Positions 8,974 through 17,756 of a stretch of DNA of 64,000 nucleotides are shown here, one piece after another (positions within the stretch are counted from its first letter, which is position 1; each line of letters begins with the position of its first letter). The notes under the pieces were generated by a model, which saw only the letters and a program-made list of their open reading frames with translations, ran no database searches and was not told where the DNA came from. The stretch covers positions 186,001-250,000 of the forward strand of contig CATLAK010000003.1 of NCBI GenBank assembly GCA_949878435.1, given 5' to 3'. Origin of the DNA: an uncultured Lachnospiraceae bacterium. GTDB taxonomy: Bacteria > Bacillota > Clostridia > Lachnospirales > Lachnospiraceae. The position numbers were made by a program, and so were the translations under genes.

Positions 8974-10161
8974 TTATTGATAATTCTCCTCCACGAACCT
9001 GCGAAGCGCCGGAAGAGATCGTTTCACCTTTTCCGTATCGATGCAATAAGCCATTCTGAAATACCCCGGCATGCCAAAACTCCCCGAAGGTACCAGTACC
9101 AGGTCATAGGCGAGCGCTTTCCTGCAGAATGCCTCCTCATCTGCTTCCAACGCCTTAGGGAAAATGTAAAAAGTACCTCCCGGCTTTACACATGTAAAGC
9201 CAAGTGATGTCAATTCATCATAGAGAAGGTTCATATTCGTTTCATAGACAGCCATATCAGAGGTCTCATCAACCACCTCCGCCACTGCCAGCTGGATAAT
9301 GGACGGCGGACAGTTATGTCCGATTCCCCTTGAGATCTGACCGCATATGGCACTGATCAGCTCCGCATCCCGGCATCTTGGATTTGCCGCCACATATCCG
9401 ATCCGCTCTCCCGGAAGAGATAAGGATTTTGAATAAGAATAGCAGGACAGAGTATTATCATAAAATTTCGACACATAAGGAGCCTCCACCCCGTCAAACA
9501 CGATTTCCCTGTAAGGTTCATCTGAAATCAAAAAAATATCGTGTCCGTACTCCTTTTGCTTCCTCTCTAAAAGAGCCGACAATTCTTTCAGTGTTTCTGC
9601 GCTGTACACCGCTCCGGAAGGATTGTTGGGCGTATTGATCAAAAGCGCTGCCACCTGCCTTGTCAGCATCTCTTCAAGCTTCTCAAAATTAATCTGAAAA
9701 TTCCAGGTATTAGCAGGAACTACCTTGAGCCGTGCCCCAGTCATATTCACATATAAATTATATTCAGGAAAATAGGGCGCAAATGTCAACACTTCATCCC
9801 CCGCAGATGTAACGCACCGCAGCGCATGCGCCACAGCGCCCGCCGCTCCGGTGGTAGGGAAAATGTGATTTCCAGTGTAATTCATTCCGAATCTGCGATT
9901 CAGGGAATCGGCAATCTTTTCCTTCACAGACACAATGCCAAGGCTTGGGCTATAACCATGAAGCTCCATAGAACTTCTGGTCTCAAGAAGTTCCTTCATA
10001 ACCTCTGTAAATTTTTCCGGGACCGGTACCGAAGGATTCCCCAGGCTATAGTCAAACACATTTTCATATCCGATCTGCCTGCCCCTGTCCGTGGCAAACT
10101 CAGACAGCTGCCTGATGATAGATTTTCCTTCCAGCATTTTTTTATATTGTTCATTGATCAT
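8974..10161 (-). CDS. PLP-dependent class I/II aminotransferase
   Basis: 395-residue fold-type I aminotransferase. Visible signatures are NNPSG (substrate/PLP region), ISDEPYREI (PLP-pyridine aspartate), and SYSKSLSLPGERIGY, which holds the Schiff-base lysine and phosphate-binding arginine. The N-terminal stretch FDYSLGNPSVPVPEKF is typical of AspC-like enzymes in Clostridia. The amino-acid specificity cannot be read from the sequence. ATG 10161 has no strong Shine-Dalgarno (TTGAATAGTAACA), so the start is less certain than for neighbours; a second ATG three codons later does not help. Confidence 0.9.
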   Translation of the reverse strand: MINEQYKKMLEGKSIIRQLSEFATDRGRQIGYENVFDYSLGNPSVPVPEKFTEVMKELLETRSSMELHGYSPSLGIVSVKEKIADSLNRRFGMNYTGNHIFPTTGAAGAVAHALRCVTSAGDEVLTFAPYFPEYNLYVNMTGARLKVVPANTWNFQINFEKLEEMLTRQVAALLINTPNNPSGAVYSAETLKELSALLERKQKEYGHDIFLISDEPYREIVFDGVEAPYVSKFYDNTLSCYSYSKSLSLPGERIGYVAANPRCRDAELISAICGQISRGIGHNCPPSIIQLAVAEVVDETSDMAVYETNMNLLYDELTSLGFTCVKPGGTFYIFPKALEADEEAFCRKALAYDLVLVPSGSFGMPGYFRMAYCIDTEKVKRSLPALRRFVEENYQ

Positions 10162-10199
10162 TGTTACTATTCAAGCCTTTCTCAAATGTAATTGAGCAA

Positions 10200-10224
10200 A
10201 GCTGCCCCGCCGCAAGGGACAGCT
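10200..10224 (-). terminator. Stem-loop downstream of the glp operon
   Basis: AGCTGCCCC (10200-10208) faces GGGACAGCT (10216-10224). The single mismatch becomes a G-U wobble in the minus-strand transcript. It lies 40 bases after the stop of the cyclic-nucleotide-binding-domain gene and is followed by a short UUUG, so it probably ends the operon. Confidence 0.5.
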
Positions 10225-10263
10225 CCTTCTGCTCTTTTCTCTCATAATTGATATACAGATTCT

Positions 10264-12543
10264 CTACATGTAAAGGAATTGTCTTTCCTTTTCAATCTCT
10301 TCGGGAATCGGCTTTCCTGTACTGCGAAGTTTCTGACACAAGTTCTCCAAACGGTGGCGTTTTTGCCCCATACGGATCTCATATCGTTCTGAAATCTCCC
10401 GGTACATGGGATTTGCTTTTAGTTTTTCTCTGATGGCAGCCGTAAAGGTACAATAGCTGTATAATATATTTCTTGCAATCTTATTCATTCTGGGGGAACC
10501 ATTGCTTTCAAAAAGAATCCATGTGGTATAATCCATAATGAACATTTCTTTGAAGCTGTTCTTGGCACGTCCCATATCCGTTTTGATCTTTTCCTTGGCA
10601 TCCGTGGACAATTCCTGATTTTTCTTGTAGAACTGTATATAGTCAAAGTACTCGCTGGTAAGGGATCTCTCTGAAACATCATTCCAGCGCGCTCCCTGCA
10701 CACGCTTGCACATTTCCCAGCGGAACTCCCCTGTCAGTCTGATCAAAATCAGGGAAAGGTCTTCTAGCTGGAAGATGGAACTCATCATTCTTGCCGGCGT
10801 GGTACGGCGCTTTCCTTCAATTTCCTGCCACATAACGCCTCGCACCCCCACATTAGGCATAAGGATAAAGTCCGGAAGGATTTCCACGTTGACAAACTCC
10901 TTCTGTACACCCTGTTCCGGCGCAGAAAACATGGTTTCTCTGTAATAAGCGCCAAAGTCCTTGGTACGTATGCCGTCAAGGGCTGCATGAATATCATCTG
11001 CCGACACAAGAATACTGTCTAAGGGTTTCATCACATTGTGTTCTGAGAAGATCGGGCAAAAAGTAGTGATCCTGCCGTACGTAATCTTATTGACCATAGG
11101 GAACACATTCTCAAGCTCGTAGACAACTTTTGCCGTGTTGTCCGTCAAAAGGTTCTTTTCTTCTTCCTTTGTAATCGCCCCCGTCTTTCTCTGTTCTACC
11201 AAGTATGCCACATAGTCTAAGTCAAACTCATTTCTGCTGGGTTCTTTCTTCCCTTCATAGACAGCCATGAGCCATTCATATATGGAGTAGACCCCCCGCT
11301 CCGGCGCTGTAGGAAGCTGGTTGATAATGCTGCAAAGATAAGCGGCATTCTTCTCTCCCGCCAGTTCCTCATCCACATAGCCAAAATTGAACAGCATCTT
11401 GACAACCGCAGGAACATCCTGATCCTGAAGGCTGTTCTTAAACGCCGCAGTATAAACCTGATAAAACTCTTTAGTGAGCTTATGCCGCAGCGTGCGCACA
11501 TCTTCCTCTGTGCCGTTCTTGTTGGGCATCTGTTTGTATTTCTGTACATGCTTGATAAAAGATGCTTCCAGCGCTCCGTCGCATTTTGCATAAGCCAGAA
11601 TCTTATGCAAAGAACCTGTAAGGTCTTCCACGGCAGGCGTCTGTATCTGACCGCCCTCTTCTCCTGATGCACTCATTTGCTTCATTGCTTCCAGCTTCTT
11701 TTCCAAATTACTTTTTCTGGATTTATAAAATGGAATTTCACCAAACCCAAAATTATCCAAAAGTTTGATCACATCATCCATTTTCTTGCGCACTGCAGCC
11801 GTGCTGTCTGCCTCCAGCCCGTCTTTTCCTGCCACCTTGCCATAAAGAGCAGTGAGCAGTTCCAGATAATCCACACCCTTCTCATTTGCAAAAAAGCTGC
11901 ATATGTTTTTCTTGTACGCCTGCATCTGATTGCAAAGTTCTACCACCGCACACATATCTTCACTTGCCCTTAAGAGAAAACCGTGTGCAAAATCAATGCT
12001 GTCTTTATCAAACTCCCATACATTCAAAGCCTTCTTGAGCGTAACATAATAGCCGATCATCCAAAAAGGAATGTCCTCCGACAGGCTGATTCTCGACAGT
12101 TCTCCAAATCCCGGCAGTTCCCCCGGCGTAAGGCTATACTTCGCACATGCTCCGGCATATTCTTTATAGCTGTTGGTCAGGTAATCAAACAAATTATTGC
12201 ACTCTGACCAGAGGCGCTTATACTGCCTGAACATCTCATAAATCTGCCTGAAATGAGAGATAATGAAATACTTCAATGCCTCCGCATTGTTAATGACATT
12301 CTCCGGCAGCCTTATGCCATCCAAGGGATATGCAATGATGGAAGCAGCTTCTTCAGCCTTATATTCCATCATCGTCTCACCCCGCCCATATTCGCACAGA
12401 CCGATTACGTCCCCGCTGTTTAAAAGATACTTACCCCCCTTATAAGAAGCGCTGACCGTACCTTTTGTAACCAGATACAGCGCATCTATTTTCTGTCCGC
12501 TTTCAACTATGATTTGTCCCTGAGTGACTTCCCTTATCTCCAT
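10264..12543 (-). CDS. Large protein with N-terminal cyclic-nucleotide-binding domain
   Basis: 759 residues from ATG 12543 (TAGGAGATAAAT). Residues 1-80 form a CNB-fold barrel (VTQGQIIVESGQKIDALYL; GDVIGLCEYG). The classical phosphate-binding cassette arginine is not obvious, so ligand binding is uncertain. The remaining 680 residues are soluble, mainly helical and not a family I can name; conserved-looking segments include the EMCKRVQGARWNDVSE and TTWILFESNGSPRMNKIARN regions. No helix-turn-helix is visible, so it is not a CRP-type regulator. It starts 17 bases after glpK and is almost certainly the last gene of the glycerol operon, suggesting a regulatory or sensory role there. Confidence 0.75.
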   Translation of the reverse strand: MEIREVTQGQIIVESGQKIDALYLVTKGTVSASYKGGKYLLNSGDVIGLCEYGRGETMMEYKAEEAASIIAYPLDGIRLPENVINNAEALKYFIISHFRQIYEMFRQYKRLWSECNNLFDYLTNSYKEYAGACAKYSLTPGELPGFGELSRISLSEDIPFWMIGYYVTLKKALNVWEFDKDSIDFAHGFLLRASEDMCAVVELCNQMQAYKKNICSFFANEKGVDYLELLTALYGKVAGKDGLEADSTAAVRKKMDDVIKLLDNFGFGEIPFYKSRKSNLEKKLEAMKQMSASGEEGGQIQTPAVEDLTGSLHKILAYAKCDGALEASFIKHVQKYKQMPNKNGTEEDVRTLRHKLTKEFYQVYTAAFKNSLQDQDVPAVVKMLFNFGYVDEELAGEKNAAYLCSIINQLPTAPERGVYSIYEWLMAVYEGKKEPSRNEFDLDYVAYLVEQRKTGAITKEEEKNLLTDNTAKVVYELENVFPMVNKITYGRITTFCPIFSEHNVMKPLDSILVSADDIHAALDGIRTKDFGAYYRETMFSAPEQGVQKEFVNVEILPDFILMPNVGVRGVMWQEIEGKRRTTPARMMSSIFQLEDLSLILIRLTGEFRWEMCKRVQGARWNDVSERSLTSEYFDYIQFYKKNQELSTDAKEKIKTDMGRAKNSFKEMFIMDYTTWILFESNGSPRMNKIARNILYSYCTFTAAIREKLKANPMYREISERYEIRMGQKRHRLENLCQKLRSTGKPIPEEIEKERQFLYM

Positions 12544-12560
12544 ATTTATCTCCTACTTTT

Positions 12561-14057
12561 TTATTCCTCCTCTGACCAGGCAAGTGCACATTTAACTGCC
12601 CTTTTCCACCCGTTCAGAAGTTTTTCCCTTTCTTTAGCGCTCATTTCATAGGTAAACGCTCTATCCAGCTGCCAGTTTCCGCAAATCTCATCCCGCTCCT
12701 TAAAGTATCCGCAGGCAAGCCCTGCAAGATATGCCGCGCCAAGTGCCGTGGTTTCGATGCATTCCGGTCTGCAGACTTCCACGCCCAGAATATCCGCCTG
12801 AAACTGCATCAAAAAGTCATTGGCGCTGGCACCGCCGTCCACCTTAAGTCCGGTTATAGAAATGCCTGCATCTTCCTCCATCGCTTTCAGCACATCATAA
12901 GTCTGATAAGCAATAGACTCCAGCACTGCTCTGATAAAATGCTCTTTTTTGCATCCTCTTGTGATTCCCACCACAGTCCCTCTGGCGTAAGGATTCCAAT
13001 ACGGCGCACCCATTCCGGCAAATGCAGGCACTACATAAACGCCTGCCGTATCTTCTATTCGTTCCACATACTCCTGCGTCTGGGGAGCGCTCTTGATCAT
13101 CCTCATTTCATCCCTGAGCCACTGTACGGCTGCTCCGGCAACGAACACACTTCCTTCTAATGCATATTCAACCTGTTCCCCGCTGCTCGCCGCAATGGTA
13201 GTGATCAGCCCGTTTCTGGATGCAATCGCCTCCGTCCCTGTATTCATAAGGAGGAAGCAGCCCGTTCCATAGGTATTTTTTACCTGTCCCTTTGAAAAAC
13301 AGCACTGACCAAAAAGAGCTGCCTGCTGATCCCCTGCAATCCCTGCAATCGGAATGCTGCCTCCTAAAACTGCGCTTTTTGTATATCCATAGATGCAGCT
13401 GGAAGGCTTCACCTCCGGCAGCATACACGAGGGAATGCCAAACAGATCAAGGAGCTCCTCGTCCCAGCACAGCCTGTGAATATCATAAATCATGGTTCGG
13501 GATGCATTGGTATAATCCGTGACATGAACCTTTCCCTGGGTCAGGTTATAGACCAGCCAGGTGTCCACCGTTCCGAACAAGAGCTCTCCCGCATCCGCCC
13601 GCTGCCTTGCGCCCGGTACATGATCTAAAATCCATCCAATTTTGGTGGCGCTGAAATACGCATCCGGTATCAGTCCTGTTTTTTCACGGATCAGATCTCC
13701 ATATCCCGCCGCAGTCAGTTCATCTATTTTGGAGGCTGTTCTTCGGCACTGCCAGACAATGGCATTATAAATCGGTTCCCCCGTCTTCTTATCCCACACG
13801 ATGGTAGTTTCCCTCTGGTTCGTAATTCCAATGCCTGCAATATCGGAAGGCGACGCTCCCACCTTTGCCATGGCTTCTGTCGCCACTGCCAGCTGCGAGG
13901 ACCAGATTTCCATAGGATCGTGCTCCACCCATCCAGGCTGGGGATAAATCTGTCCGAACTCCTTCTGAGCCATACTCAGAATCTCTCCCTTTTTATTAAA
14001 GAGAATACACCTGGAGCTGGTTGTTCCCTGATCAAGTGCCATGATATATCTGCCCAT
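12561..14057 (-). CDS. glpK: Glycerol kinase
   Basis: Phosphorylates glycerol to sn-glycerol 3-phosphate. 498 residues from ATG 14057 ([17 protein letters not shown]), with GGGGTGGG upstream; a GTG two codons earlier is less likely. FGGY-kinase motifs are intact: [39 protein letters not shown] and [18 protein letters not shown]. Firmicutes GlpK proteins controlled by the sugar PTS carry a phosphorylatable His in a YHFYG-like segment before the AGDQQ motif. Here that segment reads [14 protein letters not shown], without histidine, so HPr control is probably absent. It lies downstream of two flavoproteins expected to oxidise its product. Confidence 0.97.
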   Translation of the reverse strand: MGRYIMALDQGTTSSRCILFNKKGEILSMAQKEFGQIYPQPGWVEHDPMEIWSSQLAVATEAMAKVGASPSDIAGIGITNQRETTIVWDKKTGEPIYNAIVWQCRRTASKIDELTAAGYGDLIREKTGLIPDAYFSATKIGWILDHVPGARQRADAGELLFGTVDTWLVYNLTQGKVHVTDYTNASRTMIYDIHRLCWDEELLDLFGIPSCMLPEVKPSSCIYGYTKSAVLGGSIPIAGIAGDQQAALFGQCCFSKGQVKNTYGTGCFLLMNTGTEAIASRNGLITTIAASSGEQVEYALEGSVFVAGAAVQWLRDEMRMIKSAPQTQEYVERIEDTAGVYVVPAFAGMGAPYWNPYARGTVVGITRGCKKEHFIRAVLESIAYQTYDVLKAMEEDAGISITGLKVDGGASANDFLMQFQADILGVEVCRPECIETTALGAAYLAGLACGYFKERDEICGNWQLDRAFTYEMSAKEREKLLNGWKRAVKCALAWSEEE

Positions 14058-14101
14058 GTTCACCCACCCCTTTCTTTTCAGCTTAAATGTATCTCATTTT
14101 G

Positions 14102-15526
14102 TCATTCGTATGATTCCTTGTTCATATTTCCCGTTGCAATTACCGCCACAGAGGTTCCCGCAACATTTTCAATCAGTATGTCTCCCACTTTAACCGGAGC
14201 ATCTATGACTGCTGCCTTTATTTCCTCCATACAGGCATCTATTTTTCCCTTGGGAATCTCTGATGCCGTCTTCACGGGTATCACAGTTCCTGTTCCCCCA
14301 TTGACACGAATCATGGAGGTCACCGCCCGCATGGGAGCCGTCAGTTCATTGCGCGCATATGCCTCTCCCTTTTTACAACTGTTACCAGTAATGGAAAAGC
14401 TTCCGTCTTCGTTTTTTTGCGCCGTGATCAGACAGCCGACAGGGCACCCGATGCAGATCATCTGCCCCTTTTCATCTCTTCCCTCCGGCAGAGCGCACTT
14501 GGTTTTTTCCGGAATCTTAGGGCGCAGCGCTTCCCCCCAATCCTCTTCTCCATGCATAATATAATCTGCCGCAAAAGAACCTGCTTTCTGTGCCTCTTTG
14601 GACACATTATCCACCAGATCATGCACATGCAGCACATTTCCGCAGGCAAATATTCCCTGTACCGTAGTTTCCAGTCTGGCATTCACCACCGGTCCCTGCG
14701 TCACATCATCTATTTCGGTTCCCGCTCCCCTGCTCAATTCATTTTCCGGAATCAGCCCGCAGGATAAAAGAAGGGTATCACATTTTACAAATTCTTCCGT
14801 CCCCGGAATAGGGACCAGTCTTTCATCCACCCGGCTTACGGTAACGCCTTCCACCCTGTCTTTTCCATGAATCCGGGTAACCGTATGGCTGAGTTTTAAG
14901 GGAATCCCGTAATCATCCAGGCATTGTACAATATTTCGCTTAAGACCGCCCGAATAAGGCATAATCTCCGCTACCAGTTTCACTTTCGCTCCCTGCAGCG
15001 TCATACGCCTTGCCATAATAAGACCGATGTCGCCTGAACCAAGCACTACCACTTCCCTGCCCGGCATTCTTCCTTCTATATTTACATACCGCTGCGCCGT
15101 TCCGGCTGAATAAATTCCGGCAGGTCTGAACCCCGGTATATTCATAGCGCCGCGGGGGCGTTCCCTGCACCCCATTGCAAGCACCACTGCTTTTGCATGA
15201 ATCGTGAACATGCCCTGCTCTTTGTTCATCGCCGTTACGATGCAGGGCGCTCCCCCCTGCACATCCACAGCAATCGTGTTTAACAGGCTTTTAATCTTCT
15301 TTTCATGTACCTTATCTATATAGCGGACCGCATACTCTGGTCCCGTCAGTTCCTCCTTGAAAGTGTGCAGCCCAAATCCATTGTGGATGCACTGGTTCAA
15401 AATACCTCCCAGCTCCTTGTCTCTTTCCAGAATCAGGATATCGCTGATGCCTTTTTCACAGGCGGCTATCGCTACCGCCATACCTGCAGGTCCGCCGCCC
15501 ACAACAACAAGATCTACTGTCTTCAT
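14102..15526 (-). CDS. FAD/NAD-dependent oxidoreductase fused to DUF1667 (GlpB-like)
   Basis: 474 residues. The N-terminal part is a two-dinucleotide-domain flavoprotein: VVVGGGPAGMAVA binds FAD, a second GSGDIGLIMARRM motif fits NAD(P), and CGLIPENELSRGAG precedes the C-terminal FAD contact IFACGNVLHVHDLVD. From about residue 355 a DUF1667 domain follows, with CIGCPVGC and a later NSCKKGEAYA cysteine that look like metal or Fe-S ligands. In many Clostridia these are two separate genes next to GlpA. Its ATG overlaps the stop of the GlpA-like gene by four bases, indicating translational coupling. Probable role: transferring electrons from glycerol-3-phosphate oxidation to NAD or another carrier. 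Confidence 0.88.
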   Translation of the reverse strand: MKTVDLVVVGGGPAGMAVAIAACEKGISDILILERDKELGGILNQCIHNGFGLHTFKEELTGPEYAVRYIDKVHEKKIKSLLNTIAVDVQGGAPCIVTAMNKEQGMFTIHAKAVVLAMGCRERPRGAMNIPGFRPAGIYSAGTAQRYVNIEGRMPGREVVVLGSGDIGLIMARRMTLQGAKVKLVAEIMPYSGGLKRNIVQCLDDYGIPLKLSHTVTRIHGKDRVEGVTVSRVDERLVPIPGTEEFVKCDTLLLSCGLIPENELSRGAGTEIDDVTQGPVVNARLETTVQGIFACGNVLHVHDLVDNVSKEAQKAGSFAADYIMHGEEDWGEALRPKIPEKTKCALPEGRDEKGQMICIGCPVGCLITAQKNEDGSFSITGNSCKKGEAYARNELTAPMRAVTSMIRVNGGTGTVIPVKTASEIPKGKIDACMEEIKAAVIDAPVKVGDILIENVAGTSVAVIATGNMNKESYE

Positions 15527-16980
15527 AGGTCTTCTCCCTCCTTAGGCGGTAACAGATACCATGCATCCTCACCGGATTTTCGTATCTTACTTACATCTGT
15601 CTGTAACTCTCTTGCTAGAATCTCAACCACTTTAGGGTTGCAGAATCCCGACTGGCACCGCCCCATTCCTGCTCTGGTGCGCCTCTTGATTCCGTCTGTC
15701 GTTCTTGCTCCTAAAGGTCTTCTGATGGCGTCTAAAATTTCGCCCTCCGTCACCATCTCACAGCGGCACACTACATTGCCATATGCCGGATTTTCTTTGA
15801 TCAGTCTGTGGCGTTCCTCATCAGAAGAAAGCGCCATGCTGGGTATCCCTTTTCTGGTACTGATAAAACCTGCCTTTTGCGATGGACGAAGCAGATCTTT
15901 GACCATATCTGCCACATATTCTCCTATCGCCGGGGCACAGGAAAGCCCGGGCGATTCAATTCCTGCCACATCAATAAATCCCGGCGCATCCGCCGCCTGA
16001 CCAATGACAAAATCGTCCGTCCTGCCTGCATCATACGCTGTAATATGGGCACGCAGCCCTGCAAAAGATGTAATCACCTGCTTTTCAGGAACCACCCCGA
16101 TACTGCGGGATGCCTCCTTGGTCACATGATCCAATCCTTCACCGGATGTATCCGTCCCCTCTTTGTCTAAAATATCCTGCGCTGTGGGACCCGTCATCAG
16201 GTTCCCATGCACTGTAGGCGTCACTAAAATCCCTTTTCCAAGTGCTGTGGGCAGCTGGAAGAGGGTATGCTTCACCACATTTCCAACATTTTTATCGTAA
16301 AGAAGATACTCCCCTCTTCTGGGAGTGATCTTCATCTTGTTTTCGCTCACCATATTGTGGATCTCATCTGCATATACTCCGGCAGCATTAATCACCACTT
16401 TCGTTTCATAAGACTGTTTTTCCGTGCGGACCAGATAACCATAAGACTGCTTCTGTATATCTGATACCTTCGCCCCGAATACAAATTCTGTTCCATTTAT
16501 CGCTGCATTCTCCGCCAGCGCAATGGTAAGCCCAAAAGGGCAGACAATGGCGCCCGCAGGCGCATAAAGAGCCGCCGCCGCGCCATCCCCTATGGCGGGC
16601 TCCATCCTAAGCAGTTCCTGCCTGTCTAAAATGGAAAGCCCGTCTACACCATTTGATTCACCTCGTCGTTTCAATTCATAAAGCTTATCTTTGTCTTTTT
16701 CGTCAAAGCAAAGTACAATGGATCCATTTTTCTTGTAAGGGAAATCCAGTTCTTTGGAAAGCGCCTCCATTTTACGGCTGCCCTCCACATTTAAACGTGC
16801 TTTTAACGTCCCCGGCTTTGCATCATATCCGGCGTGGACAATGCCGCTGTTTGCCTTGGAAGTTCCTTCACATACGTCAAGTGCCTTCTCAAGAACCGCT
16901 GTCTTCAATTCTAGACGGGACAATTCCCTTGCTATGGCACATCCGCTCACGCCCGCGCCGATAATGATCACATCATACAT
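15523..16980 (-). CDS. FAD-dependent glycerol-3-phosphate dehydrogenase-like protein with BFD domain (GlpA-like)
   Basis: 485 residues from ATG 16980 (AGAGGAAGG upstream). It opens with the DAO-type FAD fold MYDVIIIGAGVSGCAIAREL and has SKANSGIVHAGYDAKPGTLK, typical of the GlpA/LhgO group. The C-terminal 80 residues are a BFD-like [2Fe-2S] domain: VCRCEMVTEGEILDAIRR and GRCQSGFCNPKVVEIL give the four cysteines. A 2-hydroxyacid substrate such as 2-hydroxyglutarate is possible from fold alone, but cotranscription with glycerol kinase favours glycerol 3-phosphate. No GlpC-type iron-sulfur subunit is encoded nearby, so the electron acceptor differs from the E. coli GlpABC enzyme. Confidence 0.88.
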   Translation of the reverse strand: MYDVIIIGAGVSGCAIARELSRLELKTAVLEKALDVCEGTSKANSGIVHAGYDAKPGTLKARLNVEGSRKMEALSKELDFPYKKNGSIVLCFDEKDKDKLYELKRRGESNGVDGLSILDRQELLRMEPAIGDGAAAALYAPAGAIVCPFGLTIALAENAAINGTEFVFGAKVSDIQKQSYGYLVRTEKQSYETKVVINAAGVYADEIHNMVSENKMKITPRRGEYLLYDKNVGNVVKHTLFQLPTALGKGILVTPTVHGNLMTGPTAQDILDKEGTDTSGEGLDHVTKEASRSIGVVPEKQVITSFAGLRAHITAYDAGRTDDFVIGQAADAPGFIDVAGIESPGLSCAPAIGEYVADMVKDLLRPSQKAGFISTRKGIPSMALSSDEERHRLIKENPAYGNVVCRCEMVTEGEILDAIRRPLGARTTDGIKRRTRAGMGRCQSGFCNPKVVEILARELQTDVSKIRKSGEDAWYLLPPKEGEDL

Positions 16981-16994
16981 AAAAAACCTTCCTC

Positions 16995-17633
16995 TTACTG
17001 TTTTTCAGCCGTAAAGAATACGAAGTACACATCTCCCTCGGAATCATCATCAAAAAGCTCCAGATAAGAAATGGAGAAATCTTTCTCGCCTTCAGGCACT
17101 TCAAACACCAAAAGACCTGTTACTTCCTCATTAATAGCAAGCTCATATGATTCGGGAAGCTGCTCATCGCTCACTTCATTTCCATAGTAGCTGATGGGAA
17201 CATCATAATCCTCTTCCGCATCACTGTTCCACTGAACCTGGAAATCTGAATCAAACATGGGAATAGATTCATTAAAGGTATTCTTCACAGTCACATCAGC
17301 TACCAGCAGGTCTTTACCTTCTGCCGGCTGATAACCTGCAAATTCTTCGCATACATATGCGCTGTTAACAGTATAATCAAAGAAATAGGTCTTCATGGTA
17401 TCTCCCATGCGTCCCTCTCCATAGTCGCCTTCGTTGCTCACACCGTCTTCACTGTCCGCATCATCCACATCATCCTCTGTTTCACGGTCAAACAAGCTTT
17501 CCTTGATTTCCTGGGTACCTTCGCTTTCCTGTGTTTCCTCGTTGTCTCTGTTTAAGACACTACTCGCCTTGCTGCATCCTGTCAGGCAGACTGCCAATGC
17601 AATACCTGCCAGTGCATAAGAAAACTTCCTCAT
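16995..17633 (-). CDS. Lipoprotein with DUF4352-like immunoglobulin-type domain
   Basis: 212 residues with a clear lipoprotein signal: MRKFSYALAGIALAVCLTGCS, cleavage before Cys20. Residues 25-75 are acidic and disordered (EETQESEGTQEIKES; DVDDADSEDG). Residues 80-212 form a beta-sandwich resembling DUF4352/TcA-like domains (KTYFFDYTVNSAYVCEEF; LLVADVTVKNTFNESIPMF; EEVTGLLVFEVPEGEKDF). It is surface-anchored and of unknown role. Only 14 bases separate its stop from the GlpA-like gene, and the promoter upstream would drive both, so it is the first gene of the glycerol operon. Confidence 0.85.
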   Translation of the reverse strand: MRKFSYALAGIALAVCLTGCSKASSVLNRDNEETQESEGTQEIKESLFDRETEDDVDDADSEDGVSNEGDYGEGRMGDTMKTYFFDYTVNSAYVCEEFAGYQPAEGKDLLVADVTVKNTFNESIPMFDSDFQVQWNSDAEEDYDVPISYYGNEVSDEQLPESYELAINEEVTGLLVFEVPEGEKDFSISYLELFDDDSEGDVYFVFFTAEKQ

Positions 17634-17676
17634 TTTTCTCTTCCTCCCTTTTGTTTTGTATTATTTTTTATTTTCA

Positions 17677-17695
17677 AGGTATCAAATCAATACCT
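17677..17695 (-). promoter_or_regulatory. Possible operator of the lipoprotein-glp operon
   Basis: AGGTAT (17677-17682) and ATACCT (17690-17695) form a 6-7-6 inverted repeat just downstream of the predicted transcription start. That position suits a repressor site or the base of a small leader hairpin. No regulator gene lies adjacent. Confidence 0.4.
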
Positions 17696-17706
17696 CAAAT
17701 AACGCC

Positions 17707-17736
17707 ATCTTACTATCATCCAGTCATCGTTGTCAA
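17707..17736 (-). promoter_or_regulatory. SigA-type promoter of the lipoprotein-glp operon
   Basis: On the minus strand TTGACA (17736-17731) is followed after 18 bases by TAAGAT (17712-17707). The -35 box is a perfect consensus and the -10 box matches four of six. The transcript would begin about 65 bases upstream of the lipoprotein ATG. Confidence 0.6.
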
Positions 17737-17756
17737 GTCGCTGCCGCCAGAATGTA

